Assembly: GCA_032433765.1 (NCBI GenBank)
Contig: JAVIAB010000139.1
Location: 45,390,190 to 45,454,189 of the forward strand
Length of the DNA stretch: 64,000 nucleotides
Reading direction: 5' to 3'
Source: Megaustenia siamemsis
Lineage: Eukaryota > Mollusca > Gastropoda > Stylommatophora > Ariophantidae
Both the position numbers and the translations under genes were made by a program. Of the stretch, positions 1 to 10,609 are shown piece after piece (position 1 is the first letter of the stretch; each line of letters begins with the position of its first letter). Below the pieces are notes generated by a model, which did not search any database, was not told where the DNA came from, and was given only the letters and a program-made list of their open reading frames with translations.

Positions 1-429
1 TAAATGGAGCATGTGTTATAAATGAAGTTAATGCTTGTTTTATAAATGGAGCAGTGTTATAAATAAAGTTAGTGCTTGTTTTATAAATGGAGCAGTGTTA
101 TAAATAAAGTTAGTGCTTGTTTTATAAATGGAGCAGTGTTGTAAATGAAGTTAGTTCTTGTATTGTAAATGGAGCAGTGTTATAAATAAAGTTAGTGCTT
201 GTATTATAAATGGAGCAGTGTTATAAATGAAGTTAGTTCTTGTATTGTAAATGGAGCAGTGTTATAAATGAAGTTAGTGCTTGTATTGTAAATGGAGCAT
301 GTGTTATAAATGAAGTTAGTGCTTGTATTGTAAATGGAGCAGTGTTATAAATGAAGTTAGTGCTTGTATTGTAAATGGAGCATGTGTTATAAATGAAGTT
401 AGTGCTTGTATTATAAATTTATAACAATA
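1..429. repeat. 41-42 bp minisatellite, forward orientation
   Basis: About ten head-to-tail copies of a 41-42 bp AT-rich unit built around GGAGCAGTGTTATAAATGAAG. The array runs off the left edge of the window. The same unit reappears in reverse complement at 999-1692, so the two arrays face each other across a retrotransposon tail. Confidence 0.95.
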
Positions 430-968
430 TGTGCTGTCTCCGCAAAATAATGCACATCAAATGGCAGGACAAAATAAACAACATAACTGTCCTGCAACGT
501 GCTAAGATCCCAACACTCATGTCGATGCTCAGATGTCGCAGACTAAGATGGCTGGGGCAGGTCCAGCGAATGGAAGAAAAACGCATCCCCAGGCAAATAC
601 TATATGGTGAACTAATACACGGGAAAAGACTAAATCGGCAGAACTAAACTACGATATAGAGATATCTGTAAATTATCTCTGAATGACTTCCTCCATCTGT
701 GAAAATGACTGGGAACATCTGACAAGTGAATGCACATCATGGAGAGCACGTATAAGGAATAGTATAACATCATTTGAGACTGTGCTAAGGCAACACTTGA
801 GGAAAACGACTCATGAAAAAGGATGGAAAACCCTGTGGATCAGTGGGTCTGGCTTGTTCATTCTGTGGCCGTGTGCGTTTGTCAAACATTGGTAGAATTA
901 GCCACGAGAGAAGCTGTTCGACAAAAACAAAACCTCAAAAACAAAAAATACACAATAGCCTCAACTAG
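429..968 (+). pseudogene. Non-LTR retrotransposon RT C-terminal tail with zinc-finger-like end (degenerate)
   Basis: The first frame (429-647) reads KWQDKINNITVLQRAKIPT and then RRLRWLGQVQRMEEKRIP, the usual tail of animal endonuclease-reverse transcriptase polyproteins after the thumb domain. The product continues in another frame at about 683-830 and returns to the first frame at 837-968. That last part encodes a C-x2-C ... H-x4-C motif (CSFCGRV then SHERSC), a recognised terminal zinc-finger-like feature of these proteins. At least two frame changes make it non-functional. No RT catalytic core is present, so this is a 5'-truncated remnant. Its family differs from the RTE-1 copies elsewhere. 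Inverted minisatellite arrays lie on both sides. Confidence 0.8.
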
Positions 969-998
969 ACCGTCTGACTAAACGAAAAGAGCCATACA

Positions 999-1692
999 AT
1001 ACATTTATAACACGTGCTCCATTTATAATACAAGCATTAACTTCATTTATAACACATGCTCCATTTATAAAATAAGCATTAACGTCATTTATAACACATG
1101 CTCCATTTATAATACAAGCACCAACTTTAATTATAACACATGCTCCATTTATAAGGCAAGCATTAACTTTATTTATAACACATTCTCCATTTATAATACA
1201 GACATTAACTTTATTTTTAACACACTCTATTTATAATACAAGAATTAACTTCATTTATAACACATGCTCCATTTATAATACAAGAATTAACTTTATTTAT
1301 AACACATGTTCCATTTATAATGCAAGTATTAACTTTATTTATAACACTGCTCTATTTATAATACAAGCATTAACTTCATTTATAACACACGTTTTATTTA
1401 TAATACAAGCATTAACTTTAGTTATAACAAATGCTCCATTTATAATACAAGCATTAACTTTATTTATAACACATGCTCCATTTATAATACAAGCATTAAC
1501 TTTATTTATAACACATGCTCTATTTATAATACAAGCATTAACTTCATTTATAACACACGTTTTATTTATAATACAAGCATTAACTTTAGTTATAACAAAT
1601 GCTCCATTTATAATACAAGCATTAACTTTATTTATAACATATGCTCCATTTATAATACAAGTATTAACTTTATTTATAACACACGCTCTATT
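999..1692. repeat. 41-42 bp minisatellite, inverted orientation
   Basis: About sixteen copies of the reverse complement of the unit at 1-429. Copies with 42 bp keep a 14-codon period, so an open frame of 118 codons on the minus strand (1339-1695) is a by-product of repetition and not a gene. Confidence 0.95.
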
Positions 1693-2334
1693 CAAAACGC
1701 CAATTAGACCTCGCCTAACTAGTCTCTCATCACAGTAACGACAATGCTCTCATGGCTGATACACCTTTTGTTACAACCAAACTTATCTTAAAACATCTCC
1801 ATCTCGTTCCCCTGTCACGTGTGATAAGCAGAAGTGCATAGTTACCTTCGCCCCCTAATTAACGCCATCCCAAATATGCAGCAACTGTTGTCATAGAAAC
1901 TAGGTCAGGATACGCTGGATTGGTGCACATTTATTACCAGTTTGGTTCTCAATTTAATGTTCAAATTTGTCGCTTTTCTTTCTGAGGGACGTGCTATGAA
2001 AGGATTTTAGAAGTGAAGTGAAGAGTATACATTTGAGATAAATGTTACCTGGCCAGTGTCGTGATGATGTCATTGAGAGAGTGAGCAAAAGTAGACCGAA
2101 CTAATTTGATAAAACGTGTACCCTGTAACTATTTTTTTATAACAATAAAAGACATGGGGATCTAGTAGAGAACAGTGGATGGTTAGATGTAACGTTTTGG
2201 AGTTTGGAAGTCTTGGCGAAAGGCAGGTGAGGTGTTCTAACTTCTAGTGAGCCACTAAGGTTAAAGAGAAAGTTATAAGGAAGGCAAGATCACACGACTG
2301 AGGTATGCGTCATTGGGCTCACATAACTGAAGTG
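1693..2334. other. Intergenic, no feature recognised
   Basis: AT-rich unique-looking sequence. No long frame, tRNA, SINE head or tandem repeat was recognised. Confidence 0.5.
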
Positions 2335-2596
2335 GTGGTAAAGAGTAATCATCATTTGTTGGCCATGTAATTAGAAGGAAACAGCTGGAATATATTGTGA
2401 CAACTGGAAAAATTTAGGGACGAAGAGACAGAGGGAAGCGAATACAAAAAGAAACCAGACAGCTTAAGAGAATGGCTCGGCAAAAGATCAATAAACAGAA
2501 ATTATAAATAACTGTCGAGATAGTTGTGAAGAGTCATGATTACCTACGCCAGGATGCATGGTACTTGATGATGATGATGATGATGATGATGAGTAA
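2335..2596 (+). pseudogene. RT-3 family retrotransposon 3' end with (GAT)n tail
   Basis: Degenerate RT C-terminus. One frame reads GHVIRR-like then QLEYIVTTGKI, followed by a basic stretch, a QLKRMA-like piece and a DYLRQDAWY-like end. The same string recurs at 5208-5347, 22858-22982, 30118-30360 and 38848-39390, which defines the family. It ends in about eight GAT repeats (2569-2596), which is probably the element's own 3' tail. Stops and frameshifts are present; this is a relic. Confidence 0.7.
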
Positions 2597-3100
2597 CGAT
2601 GACGTTGGTGCTGTTAGTGGTGAAATGAATTAGAAGGTTGTGGAGTGAGATAAGTTATTGCATACAAATAATGCAGGCGGTGATGTAAGAGAGTCTATTA
2701 TAATGATATTATTAGTGATGATAAAGATGATAAGAAGGATAATGTCGTGATGAGCGTAAAAGTGAATGTTCTTTGAGATGTTCAAGTGGTGAGGATAACT
2801 ACAATAATGACGAAGTTGATAACGTCACTACAACAAAATAAAAATAATAAAGAAGCAATTTTCCTAAATAAAATAATTTGTTGTGAATTATGTCTAGACG
2901 GAAGGAGAGAAAAAAAACATCATTACTGTGGTAGCCTCTCCTTTTATTTGTCTTCTTTGTCATTCTGGCTGGAATGTGCTTGAAATACGGAGTTACTGCT
3001 CTTTGTTGATGCTTTTTGGCGGGGTTGGGGGGAGGGGAGTTAATGCGACTGTACAATAAAAGCCCGACAGCGAGTCTATCGCTGTGAGTCGTGATGTGTC
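2597..3100. other. Intergenic, GAT-rich start, no gene recognised
   Basis: Loose GAT and GATAA repeats to about 2770, then AT-rich sequence. Two short overlapping open frames on opposite strands (2786-3056) show no motif and are probably chance. Confidence 0.5.
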
Positions 3101-3102
3101 AC

Positions 3103-3275
3103 AATTTTTGTTCAATATTTTTAACTAAGAAATATCGCCATTCTGTGTCATTATTTATATAACTCAGACATATCGTCATTCTGTGTCATTATTTATTTAA
3201 CTGAAAAATATAATCACCGTGTGTCATTAATTATTTGACAGAGAAATCGCGCATCGCACATGATTTATTTCACTG
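3103..3275. repeat. Degenerate ~50 bp tandem repeat, about 3 copies
   Basis: Three diverged units share TTCTGTGTCATTATTTAT followed by an AACTGA-like segment. Spacing is about 48-52 bp. Confidence 0.6.
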
Positions 3276-3621
3276 AGTTACTGTCGACAGTTATTGTAAA
3301 TATCTTTTTTTGGAACTTATCAATTCTACAGCAGTTCCTAAAAGTGCAATCACCAGATACGCCAGGCTGTATCTTGCTCTCCCACTCAGCAATGACAATA
3401 AAATGTCTCTCTACAGATTTCCCACAAAATTAAGGAGTGGCCCTGGGCTTGATGTCTCTTGCATCCCTCGATAGTGGCCGCATGTGACAAGTAAGCTACA
3501 TAGAGATCTCACACCCGGAAGTACGAGCACGGGAACGGGTACACGTCGGTACCATTCTATGAGAGCATAACAAGATGATGCTGGAAACATTCATGAATAT
3601 ACAAGTTGTTGTACTTGTTTA

Positions 3622-4945
3622 TGGTTATGTTTAGTTGAAGGCAACGATGTCACTGCAAACGAATTAAAATCCATAATTTCTCAACCGCATGTGCCAGTGG
3701 AATCATCGGAATTAAAATCCATAATTTCTCAACCGCATGTGCCAGGGGAATCATCGGAATTAAAATCCATAATTTCTCAACCGCATGTGCCAGGGGAATC
3801 ATCGGAATTAAAATCCATAATTTCTCAACCGCATGTGCCAGGGGAATCATCGGAATTAAAATCCATAATTTCTCAACCGCATGTGCCAGGGGAATAATCG
3901 GAATTAAAATCCATAATTTCTCAACCGCATGTGCCAGGGGAATCATCGGAATTAAAATCGATAATTTCTCAACCGCATGTGCCAGGGGAATCATCGGAAT
4001 TAAAATCCATAATTTATCAACCGCATGTGCCAGGGGAATCATCGGAATTAAAATCCATAATTTCTCAACCGCATGTGCCAGGGGAATCATCGGAATTAAA
4101 ATCCATAATTTCTCAACCGCATGTGCCAGGGGAATCATCGGAATTAAAATCCATAATTTCTCAACCGCATGTGCCAGGGGAATCATCGGAATTAAAATCC
4201 ATAATTGCTCAACCGCATGTGCCAGGGGAATCATCGGAATTAAAATCCTTAATTGCTCAACCCCATGTGCCAGGGGAATCATCGGAATTAAAATCCATAA
4301 TTACTCAACCGCATGTGCCAGGAGAATCATCGGAATTAAAATCCATAATTGCTCAACCGCATGTGCCAGGGGAATCATCGGAATTAAAATCCATAATTGC
4401 TCAACCGCATGTGCCAGGGGAATCATCGGAATTAAAATGCATAATTGCTCAACCGCATGTGCCAGGGGAATCATCGGAATTAAAATCCATAATTGCTCAA
4501 CCGCATGTGCCAGGGGAATCATCGGAATTAAAATCCATAATTTCTCAACCGCATGTGCCAGTGGAATCATCGGAATTAAAATCCATAATTTCTCAACCGC
4601 ATGTGCCAGTGGAATCATCGGAATTAAAATCCATAATTTCTCAACCGCATGTGCCAGTGGAATCATCGGAATAAAATTCATCTCATTGAAGGATCTTCAC
4701 AAAGAAAAGCAGGTGCAGTTCCCATCTTAACAGCACCAGCACATGCCAAACGACAGAAGGCCAAGCAGCACCGAAAGTGAACGTAGCTGAACTGTCCTTC
4801 GTCATACGATATCATCGTTCATCGTAAGCAATCGGAATCTCAAAACATGATCCGGATTTTAAAAAAAAACAGCTCACGGTGTGCACACAGAACTAAACTC
4901 AGTAGATCCGGCAGCAAGTTGGACTTGGAATATGAATCTCGATGG
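3622..4945 (-). mobile_element. Element D copy 1, carrying an expanded 48-bp array
   Basis: The flanks of the 48-bp array (3622-3660 and 4675-4945) match three other dispersed copies at 10610-11034, 15460-15872 and 53960-54270. Shared landmarks are CACTGCAAACGAATTAAAAT on one side and AGCTCACGGTGTGCACA on the other. The other copies contain the 48-bp segment once. Two of them end in (CCATAA)n, so by analogy with SINEs and other non-LTR elements I take that as the 3' end, making this copy minus-strand. The element has no recognised protein. It could be a SINE or the 3' end of a longer retrotransposon. Confidence 0.75.
3660..4674. repeat. 48-bp minisatellite, about 21 copies
   Basis: Near-identical 48-bp units run from GAATTAAAATCCATAA to GGGGAATCATCG. 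The first unit continues directly from element D sequence. Because 48 is a multiple of three, 16-residue repeats stay open on both strands (plus: SELKSIISQPHVPGES; minus: IPLAHAVEKLWILIPM). One plus-strand unit carries a TAA at about 3895. Variants such as TTTCTCAA versus ATTGCTCAA are clustered, which suggests block duplication. I treat the long frames as repeat artefacts. Confidence 0.95.
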
Positions 4946-5207
4946 TTCCTGCCGCCTATCCGCCATATTGACCTGAAGTCCTGTTGTACTTGTTTCCTAT
5001 CAGGCAAGTTGTAATGAGTCTAAAGGTGTATGCCACACGGCCACTGCAGAGGCAATAAGTGAAGAAATGCAGACCAACAAGTAGAAAGAGAAATTAGACG
5101 TAAAATACATCGAGTTTAGCCGTACAAATTATTTCTATTTGGAGTAACGTCCCCTTGCACTTTATTCAGTCGTTATCTGTCATTAGAAGACCCCTTGGGG
5201 TAGGGTT
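4946..5207. other. Intergenic, no feature recognised
   Basis: Short unique-looking stretch between element D copy 1 and the RT-3 fragment. Nothing was recognised. Confidence 0.4.
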
Positions 5208-5347
5208 AAGAAGAGTAATGAAAACTTTATGAAAGAGGCCAAAGTAAATATAGAGATCATTTACAATATTAGGAAAGAAACAATCATCATTTTCTTGGCC
5301 ATGCAATAAGAAGGGAACAGCTGGAATATATTGTGACAACTGGGAAA
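5208..5347 (+). pseudogene. RT-3 family fragment, truncated at the 57-bp array
   Basis: Aligns with the reverse complement of the copy near 39000-39170. It has an AATGAAAACTTTATGAAAGAGG segment, then an AGGAAAGAAACAATCATCAT segment, then the coding for a QLEYIVTTGK-like string in shifted frames. The homology stops where the 57-bp minisatellite begins. Confidence 0.65.
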
Positions 5348-5349
5348 AT

Positions 5350-6785
5350 CATTGTGAACTTCATTCGTTGAGTGCCGTCCTCCTGACATGGTGCTGTAAG
5401 TATTCTCTAAGTGAACTTCAATAATTGAGCGCAATCCTCCTGACATGGTGCTGTAAGTATTTTCTATGTGAATTTCATTAATTGAGTGCCGTTCTCCTGA
5501 CATGGTGCTGTAAGTATTCTCTAAGTGAACTTCAATAATTGAGCGCAATCCTCCTGACATGGTGCTATAAGTATTCTCTAAGTGAACTTCAATAATTGAG
5601 TGCAGTCCTCCTGACATGGTGCTGTAAGTATTCTCTAAGTGACTTCAATAATTGAGCGCAATCCTCCTGACATGGTGCTGTAAGTATTCTCTAAGTGAAC
5701 TTCAATAATTGAGCGCAATCCTCCTGACATGGTGCTGTAAGTATTTTCTAGGTGAATTTCATTAATTGAGTGCCGTTCTCCTGACATGGTGCTGTAAGTA
5801 TTCTCTAAGTGAACTTCAATAATTGAGTGCCGTCCTCCTGACATGGTGCTGTAAGTATTCTCTAAGTGACTTCAATAATTGAGCGCAATCCTCCTGACAT
5901 GGTGCTGTAAGTATTCTCTAAGTGACTTCAATAATTGAGCGCAATCCTCCTGACATGGTGCTGTAAGTATTCTCTAAGTGACTTCAATAATTGAGCGCAA
6001 TCCTCCTGACATGGTGCTGTAAGTATTCTCTAAGGGAACTTCAATAATTGAGTGCCGTCCTCCTGACATGGTGCTGTAAGTATTCTCTAAGTGAACTTCA
6101 ATAATTGAGTGCCGTCCTCCTGACATGGTGCTGTAAGTATTCTCTAAGTGAACTTCGATAATTGAGTGTCATCCTCCTGACATGGTGCTGTAAGTATTCT
6201 CTAAGTGAACTTCGATAATTGAGTGTCATCCTTCTGACATGGTGCTGTAAGTATTCTCTAAGTGACTTCAATAATTGAGTGTCATCCTTCTGACATGGTG
6301 CTGTAAGCGTTCTCTAAGTGAACTTCAATAATTGAGTGCCGTCCTCCTGACATGGTGCTGTAAGCGTTCTCTAAGTGAACTTCAATAATTGAGTGCCGTC
6401 CTCCTGACATGGTGCTGTAAGTATTCTCTAAGTGACTTCAATAATTGAGTGTCATCCTTCTGACATGGTGCTGTAAGCGTTCTCTAAGTGAACTTCAATA
6501 ATTGAGTGCCGTCCTCCTGACATGGTGCTGTAAGTATTCTCTAAGTGAACTTCGATAATTGAGTGTCATCCTCCTGACATGGTGCTGTAAGTATTCTCTA
6601 AGTGAACTTCGATAATTGAGTGCCGTCCTCCTGACATGGTGCTGTAAGTACTCTCTAAGTGAACTTCGATAATTGAGTGCCGTCCTCCTGACATGGTGCT
6701 GTAAGTACTCTCTAAGTGAACTTCGATAATTGAGTGCCGTCCTCCTGACATGGTGCTGTAAGTATTCTCTAAGTGAACTTCATTT
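5350..6785. repeat. 57-bp minisatellite, about 25 copies
   Basis: The unit is about 57 bp (some copies 56 bp) and contains TGAGTGCCGTCCTCCTGACA and GGTGCTGTAAGTATTCTCT. The 57-bp period gives 19-residue repeats on the minus strand (MSGGRHSIIEVHLENTYST) that look like a protein but are broken by the 56-bp copies. The TGAGTGCCGTC segment equals the 3' terminus of RTE-1 in reverse complement. The right end of the array runs straight into a real RTE-1 3' end. Confidence 0.93.
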
Positions 6786-7068
6786 TTAAGTGCCGTCTCC
6801 GCATCGAAGGTTGGCTATCATGGAGCGCCATTCTGTTCAGTCTCTTGTTTTGATGATGCAGATTGTCATAGACTGACTTGTCCATCTTTTGACGTTACTC
6901 ATCCATACTAATCTTGGTCTACTTCTGCCTTCTTTACCTTATATTTTTTCCTTCCAAGATTACTTTTAATAGGCTGCTGTGTCTTTTAGCATGTCCCAAA
7001 AGTCTTACTTGTCTTGTTTGAATTGTGTTTAATGGTTCTCTTTTCATTTTTTCTTGTTTTAAGACATC
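6786..7068 (-). pseudogene. RTE-1 3' fragment, minus strand
   Basis: On the minus strand this reads from the LKMKRELLNTIRTRQ region of RTE-1 to its end at the NLRCGD-like terminus (about 6790-6815). It aligns with the best copy at 49100-50985. It is 5'-truncated near 7068. Frameshifts are present. Confidence 0.8.
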
Positions 7069-7640
7069 AGACTAAATGAACTAAAATGTACAGTTATCAG
7101 AAACAGACAAGAGGCAATGCATTGGTGGCTGATTCAATTGGTATCTGTCACGTTCAGAAACCACTAACGTAATTGACTGACTGGGATGGGTGAGGCAGGG
7201 ACAAATAAATAATCACAGTCAGGTCGTTATCTTTTGTCACATTCCACCCACACCCAAGTTTGTCCAATGTCAAGTTACCAATGACTAAGAGCTAATTCCA
7301 GCCAATAGAAATCAAATCAGTGAGCGATTCAGCACGTGTACAATTACCCGATTGCGATGAAGCAACAAAACGGACATGTCACAACGTGTGAGGTTGAAGT
7401 TGTCATGAGAGCAGCTGACAACTACTCGGAGAATAGAATTAGTTGCATGAATTCGTTATTGAACAGAAACGTGTGGGCTGTTGCATCCAGAATCATAGGA
7501 CATGCTAATTATCTTTTTCCTCTTGGACAGTGCAACTCGCGTAGGCGATAACGTCATTCCAGAATTTGCTGTACACAATGTAGGCTATCATTTCCGTTAG
7601 TGACTGTATGACGCGTTATCATTTAAAGTAGCTCATTATC
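7069..7640. other. Intergenic, no gene recognised
   Basis: Unique-looking sequence. A 71-codon frame at 7336-7551 has no recognisable motif and unremarkable composition, so I do not call it. Confidence 0.45.
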
Positions 7641-7644
7641 ATCT

Positions 7645-7863
7645 CTCAATGTCTTTTTTTTTCAGCGTGGTCGTGCGGCGAAATCCGCTGTTTCGCTGGC
7701 TGAAAACCGACGTACGTGTTCTAAACCTGCGGTAGACACAGAAATTATATTTTTTTCAATTGGGGAGGAAATAAAAATCTTGCATGTGGCAGTCGCTACT
7801 GCTTTCACTAAGCGGAACCTCTGGTCTTGTTGTGAGCCCCCAGACATACACCAGCAATTGTAA
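7645..7863 (+). other. Open stretch after a pyrimidine tract and AG, possible exon or repeat
   Basis: A run of Ts followed by CAG at about 7650-7665 resembles a splice acceptor. It is followed by about 66 codons without a stop on the plus strand (RGRAAKSAVSLAENRR at the start), ending at TAA 7861-7863. The opposite strand is also open over most of the same stretch, which argues for chance or a repeat. I do not recognise the protein. This is weak support only. Confidence 0.2.
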
Positions 7864-8400
7864 AATGTGTGGTAAAGATAGTTTTTTTAATGTCTTTTTT
7901 TTCATGAGTTGTAGCAATATGAGAGCGCGCTAATTTCGGATGTGAGGAAGAGAGAGGGCTCTATGTATATTCATACCATGCATGCCTGCGATCGGAAATA
8001 AATAATTAGAAGGGATATAATTTTTTTAAATAATAACAATAGGCTGTTTATCTCCAGAGACAAATCGATGTGGCAAAGTAGGTGACTCAAGAATGAGCAC
8101 AACGTTTATCATGTGTCTTTTAGCTGGGATTCTTCTTTTTCTTCTTTTTTTTTTTAACCATGTGTTTTGTGTATTTTCGTCTCATATTTGTTTGTCACTC
8201 TTTACCAAATATCGCTATTTCTGTCAGTTTGTAGCACATGTTTCCAGAATATTACTGTCGATGCTGAACTGTTTGATGTCATGCAAGTTTTCTTTAACGA
8301 AGTGATGTCTGTCAATAGATTACGATCCTGGCGATTTCTCGCTGTACAGTGTCTTTTTTTTTGGAAAAAAAGGGGGGGGGGGCCGGGGTGAAGAGCGTCT
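7864..8400. other. Intergenic, homopolymer-rich
   Basis: T-rich and AT-rich sequence. A G run at about 8372-8381 sits just before an RTE-1 copy. Overlapping short frames at 8093-8423 have no motif. Confidence 0.45.
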
Positions 8401-8824
8401 GTAATCCAACAAGCGGGCATCAAAGTTGAAGGAATAGATCTGGAGACAGTTCAGAGCTGCAATTACCTTGGACACACTATAACCAGTGATGGAAAATGTA
8501 AAACTGAAATAAACAGAAGAATAGGAATGGCAAAAAGTAATTTTAATGTCATGAAAAATATACTAACATCAAAACAAATAACACCAGGGCTAAAACTAAG
8601 AATAGCAAAATGTTATCAACTTTCATCTATGGTACCAAAACATGAACATTAGACAAGAAAACACAACAGAAAATTGAAGCCTTTGAAATGTGGATTTATA
8701 GAAGAATAGGTAGAATTGGATGAAAAGAAAAGAAAACTAACGATAATGTCTTAAAACAAGTAAAAATGAAAGAGTACTACAAAACAATATTCAAAGAAGA
8801 TAAATGATATTTTTGGTGCATGTT

Positions 8825-8835
8825 AAAAGACACAG
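8825..8835 (+). repeat. Target-site duplication, left copy
   Basis: AAAAGACACAG is host RTE-1 sequence repeated at 9443-9453 on the other side of the JK-1 fragment. Confidence 0.85.
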
Positions 8836-9442
8836 AGAACAACCCTAGACCAACTGTGCAGTAACTTCCAGAGAGTGGTCATCCAGTGGATACCATCACA
8901 CTGTAATATACACGGAAACGAACGCGCAGACAAATTAGCTAAAGAGGAAGGGAGATTACCACAAGAGAACCATATAGTCAGCTATGACGAAGCCAAATCC
9001 ATCACCAAAGGCCAGTACCATGAAAAATGGAAACGAGAACACCCAAAGTATGACGAGAGGGGCGAATACATCCAACTATCAAGGAGAGATCAAGTCATCA
9101 TACGTCGCCTACGCACTGGCCACAGTAGAATGAGAAACCACATGTTCAACAAACTCAAAATAGGAACTACCAGCCAGTGCCACTGTACACTGGACAACAT
9201 GACAACAAAACATGTACACTGGACAACATAACAACAAAACATGTACACTGGACAACATGACAACAAAACATGTTCTACAGGATTGTCCCCAGTACACAGA
9301 CCTGAGAAGGACAATGTGGTCCACACCCACCTCAATGGAAGAGAAACTATACGGGGCAACCGAATCACTTAAACAGACAGCTGCCTTTATAAGAGAGTCT
9401 GGAATCCTAATCTGAATGAGCCATGATCGCAGAAGAAGAAGA
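8836..9442 (+). mobile_element. JK-1 RNase H-end fragment inserted in RTE-1
   Basis: A 607-bp 5'-truncated copy of the 3' end of JK-1, flanked by AAAAGACACAG at 8825-8835 and 9443-9453 (an 11-bp target-site duplication). It encodes VIQWIPSHCNIHGNERADK, the C-terminal RNase H signature with its conserved H and D, and then the RLRTGHSRMRNHMF tail. It ends in ESGILI, stop, and a GATCGCAGAAGAAG tail. A 29-bp segment is present three times in tandem (9184-9270), which disrupts the frame. The longer relative is at 18962-22690. Confidence 0.88.
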
Positions 9443-9453
9443 AAAAGACACAG
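9443..9453 (+). repeat. Target-site duplication, right copy
   Basis: AAAAGACACAG is identical to 8825-8835. RTE-1 resumes directly after it. Confidence 0.85.
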
Positions 9454-9652
9454 TAGCCTACAAAAAGTAATCTCGGAAAGGAAAATACAAGGTAAAATAG
9501 GCAGACCAAGAATAAAATAGACGAGTAACATCAAAAGTTGGACAAGTCAGTCTATGACAACCTGCACTATCAAAGCATGAGACAGAGCAAAATGGCTCTC
9601 AATGGTAACCAACCTTCGATGCGGAGAGGACATTCAATGATGATGATGATGG

Positions 9653-10609
9653 ATCCAAAATACAGGTCACGTGCCCCAGTCATCTCAAGCGACGAAAAAG
9701 TACTCTGAAAGCAAACGCCCTTGACCCCTCCCAAACTCTGGACTTACAGCAGCACAAGAAGGTCTCAACTCACGGACACGTTTGACTTCCCTTGACTCTT
9801 GACGTCCCCTTTCGAAGGACGCAATTTTAGCTTTAAAACGTTAGATTGTGCTTTACCACAATCTGTCTTATTTGCGTCTTCTGACCCAACATATCCGCCG
9901 TGAGCACAGTATTTCTGCATTCCCGGTTGAATTTTTTCTTTGGTCCCTTACTCGCTTTGCCAGACTTTTCAGTATTTTCCTGGAGCACTACTGATAAGTG
10001 GAGTAGAGATTTGATCAGCTGTTATTCGTTGATCTTGACGCACACAGTCTGGGTTGCTGGGTGCTACCAGCTCAGTTGAAGGCGGACAATCTCTTTCCCC
10101 ACCCCCCCCTCCTCCCACATTATCTATAACTTTTACAATGTTGCGAGTGGTGCACTATTAGATCTACATAAATAACAATGTAAATTTGAAACATAATGTT
10201 GTTAGTAAACATCTGCTGCTGTTAGACGCAATAACATTATGTCGGTATAAACAGTGCATTTATTTGATTTTATGTTAATGACTATTGTTTGTTTACTTCC
10301 ACGCTAACAATTATTGAGTCTACATTTATGTTACAAATTATTTTGTTTCCTAGTTTTTATGCTCACGAGTTTATGTGTTGTCTAGATTCAAGATGCTGCT
10401 GTGAGATCCAGGGTAGACATGTGAACTGGTTTATCATTTCACAATTTCACATTGCAGGGAGATCTTACGGTCTGTTGTTCGATCTGCGACGGGGATAATC
10501 CGACGAATAACTATGTTTCATATGTTCGCATTTGAAGTCATAAACGATGTTTTAACATCATCAAGCGCTATACATTTTTTAAAATCTGACGATCATCATT
10601 TTTAGGAGG
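9653..10609. other. Intergenic, no gene recognised
   Basis: Mixed sequence with a C-rich stretch at about 10095-10118. A 69-codon frame at 10289-10498 has no recognisable motif. Confidence 0.45.

Larger units (their letters stand above)
8402..9652 (+). pseudogene. RTE-1 copy, 5'-truncated, interrupted by a JK-1 insertion
   Basis: The left part (8402-8835) encodes NYLGHTITSDGKC, NRRIGMAKSNFN and a decayed EMWIYRRIGRIGW region. The right part (9443-9652) resumes with KVISERKIQGK-like residues and ends at NLRCGED and (GAT)n (about 9640-9653). The two parts are contiguous in RTE-1 coordinates. The break falls at codons for VKRH-S and is occupied by a JK-1 fragment flanked by an 11-bp direct repeat. 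Several stops and frameshifts show the host copy is inactive. Confidence 0.88.

Noticed and set aside
3650..4730. Repeat proteins of 247 residues (plus) and 210 residues (minus)
   Set aside because: A 48-bp unit is a multiple of three and keeps both strands open. Single-unit element D copies show no conserved frame.
5261..6751. MSGGRHSIIEVHLENTYST repeat protein on the minus strand
   Set aside because: Derived from 57-bp units; 56-bp units break the frame repeatedly and the unit contains RTE-1 end sequence.
7336..7551. 71-codon frame as a small gene
   Set aside because: No motif, no supporting context, and similar short frames occur throughout the window by chance.
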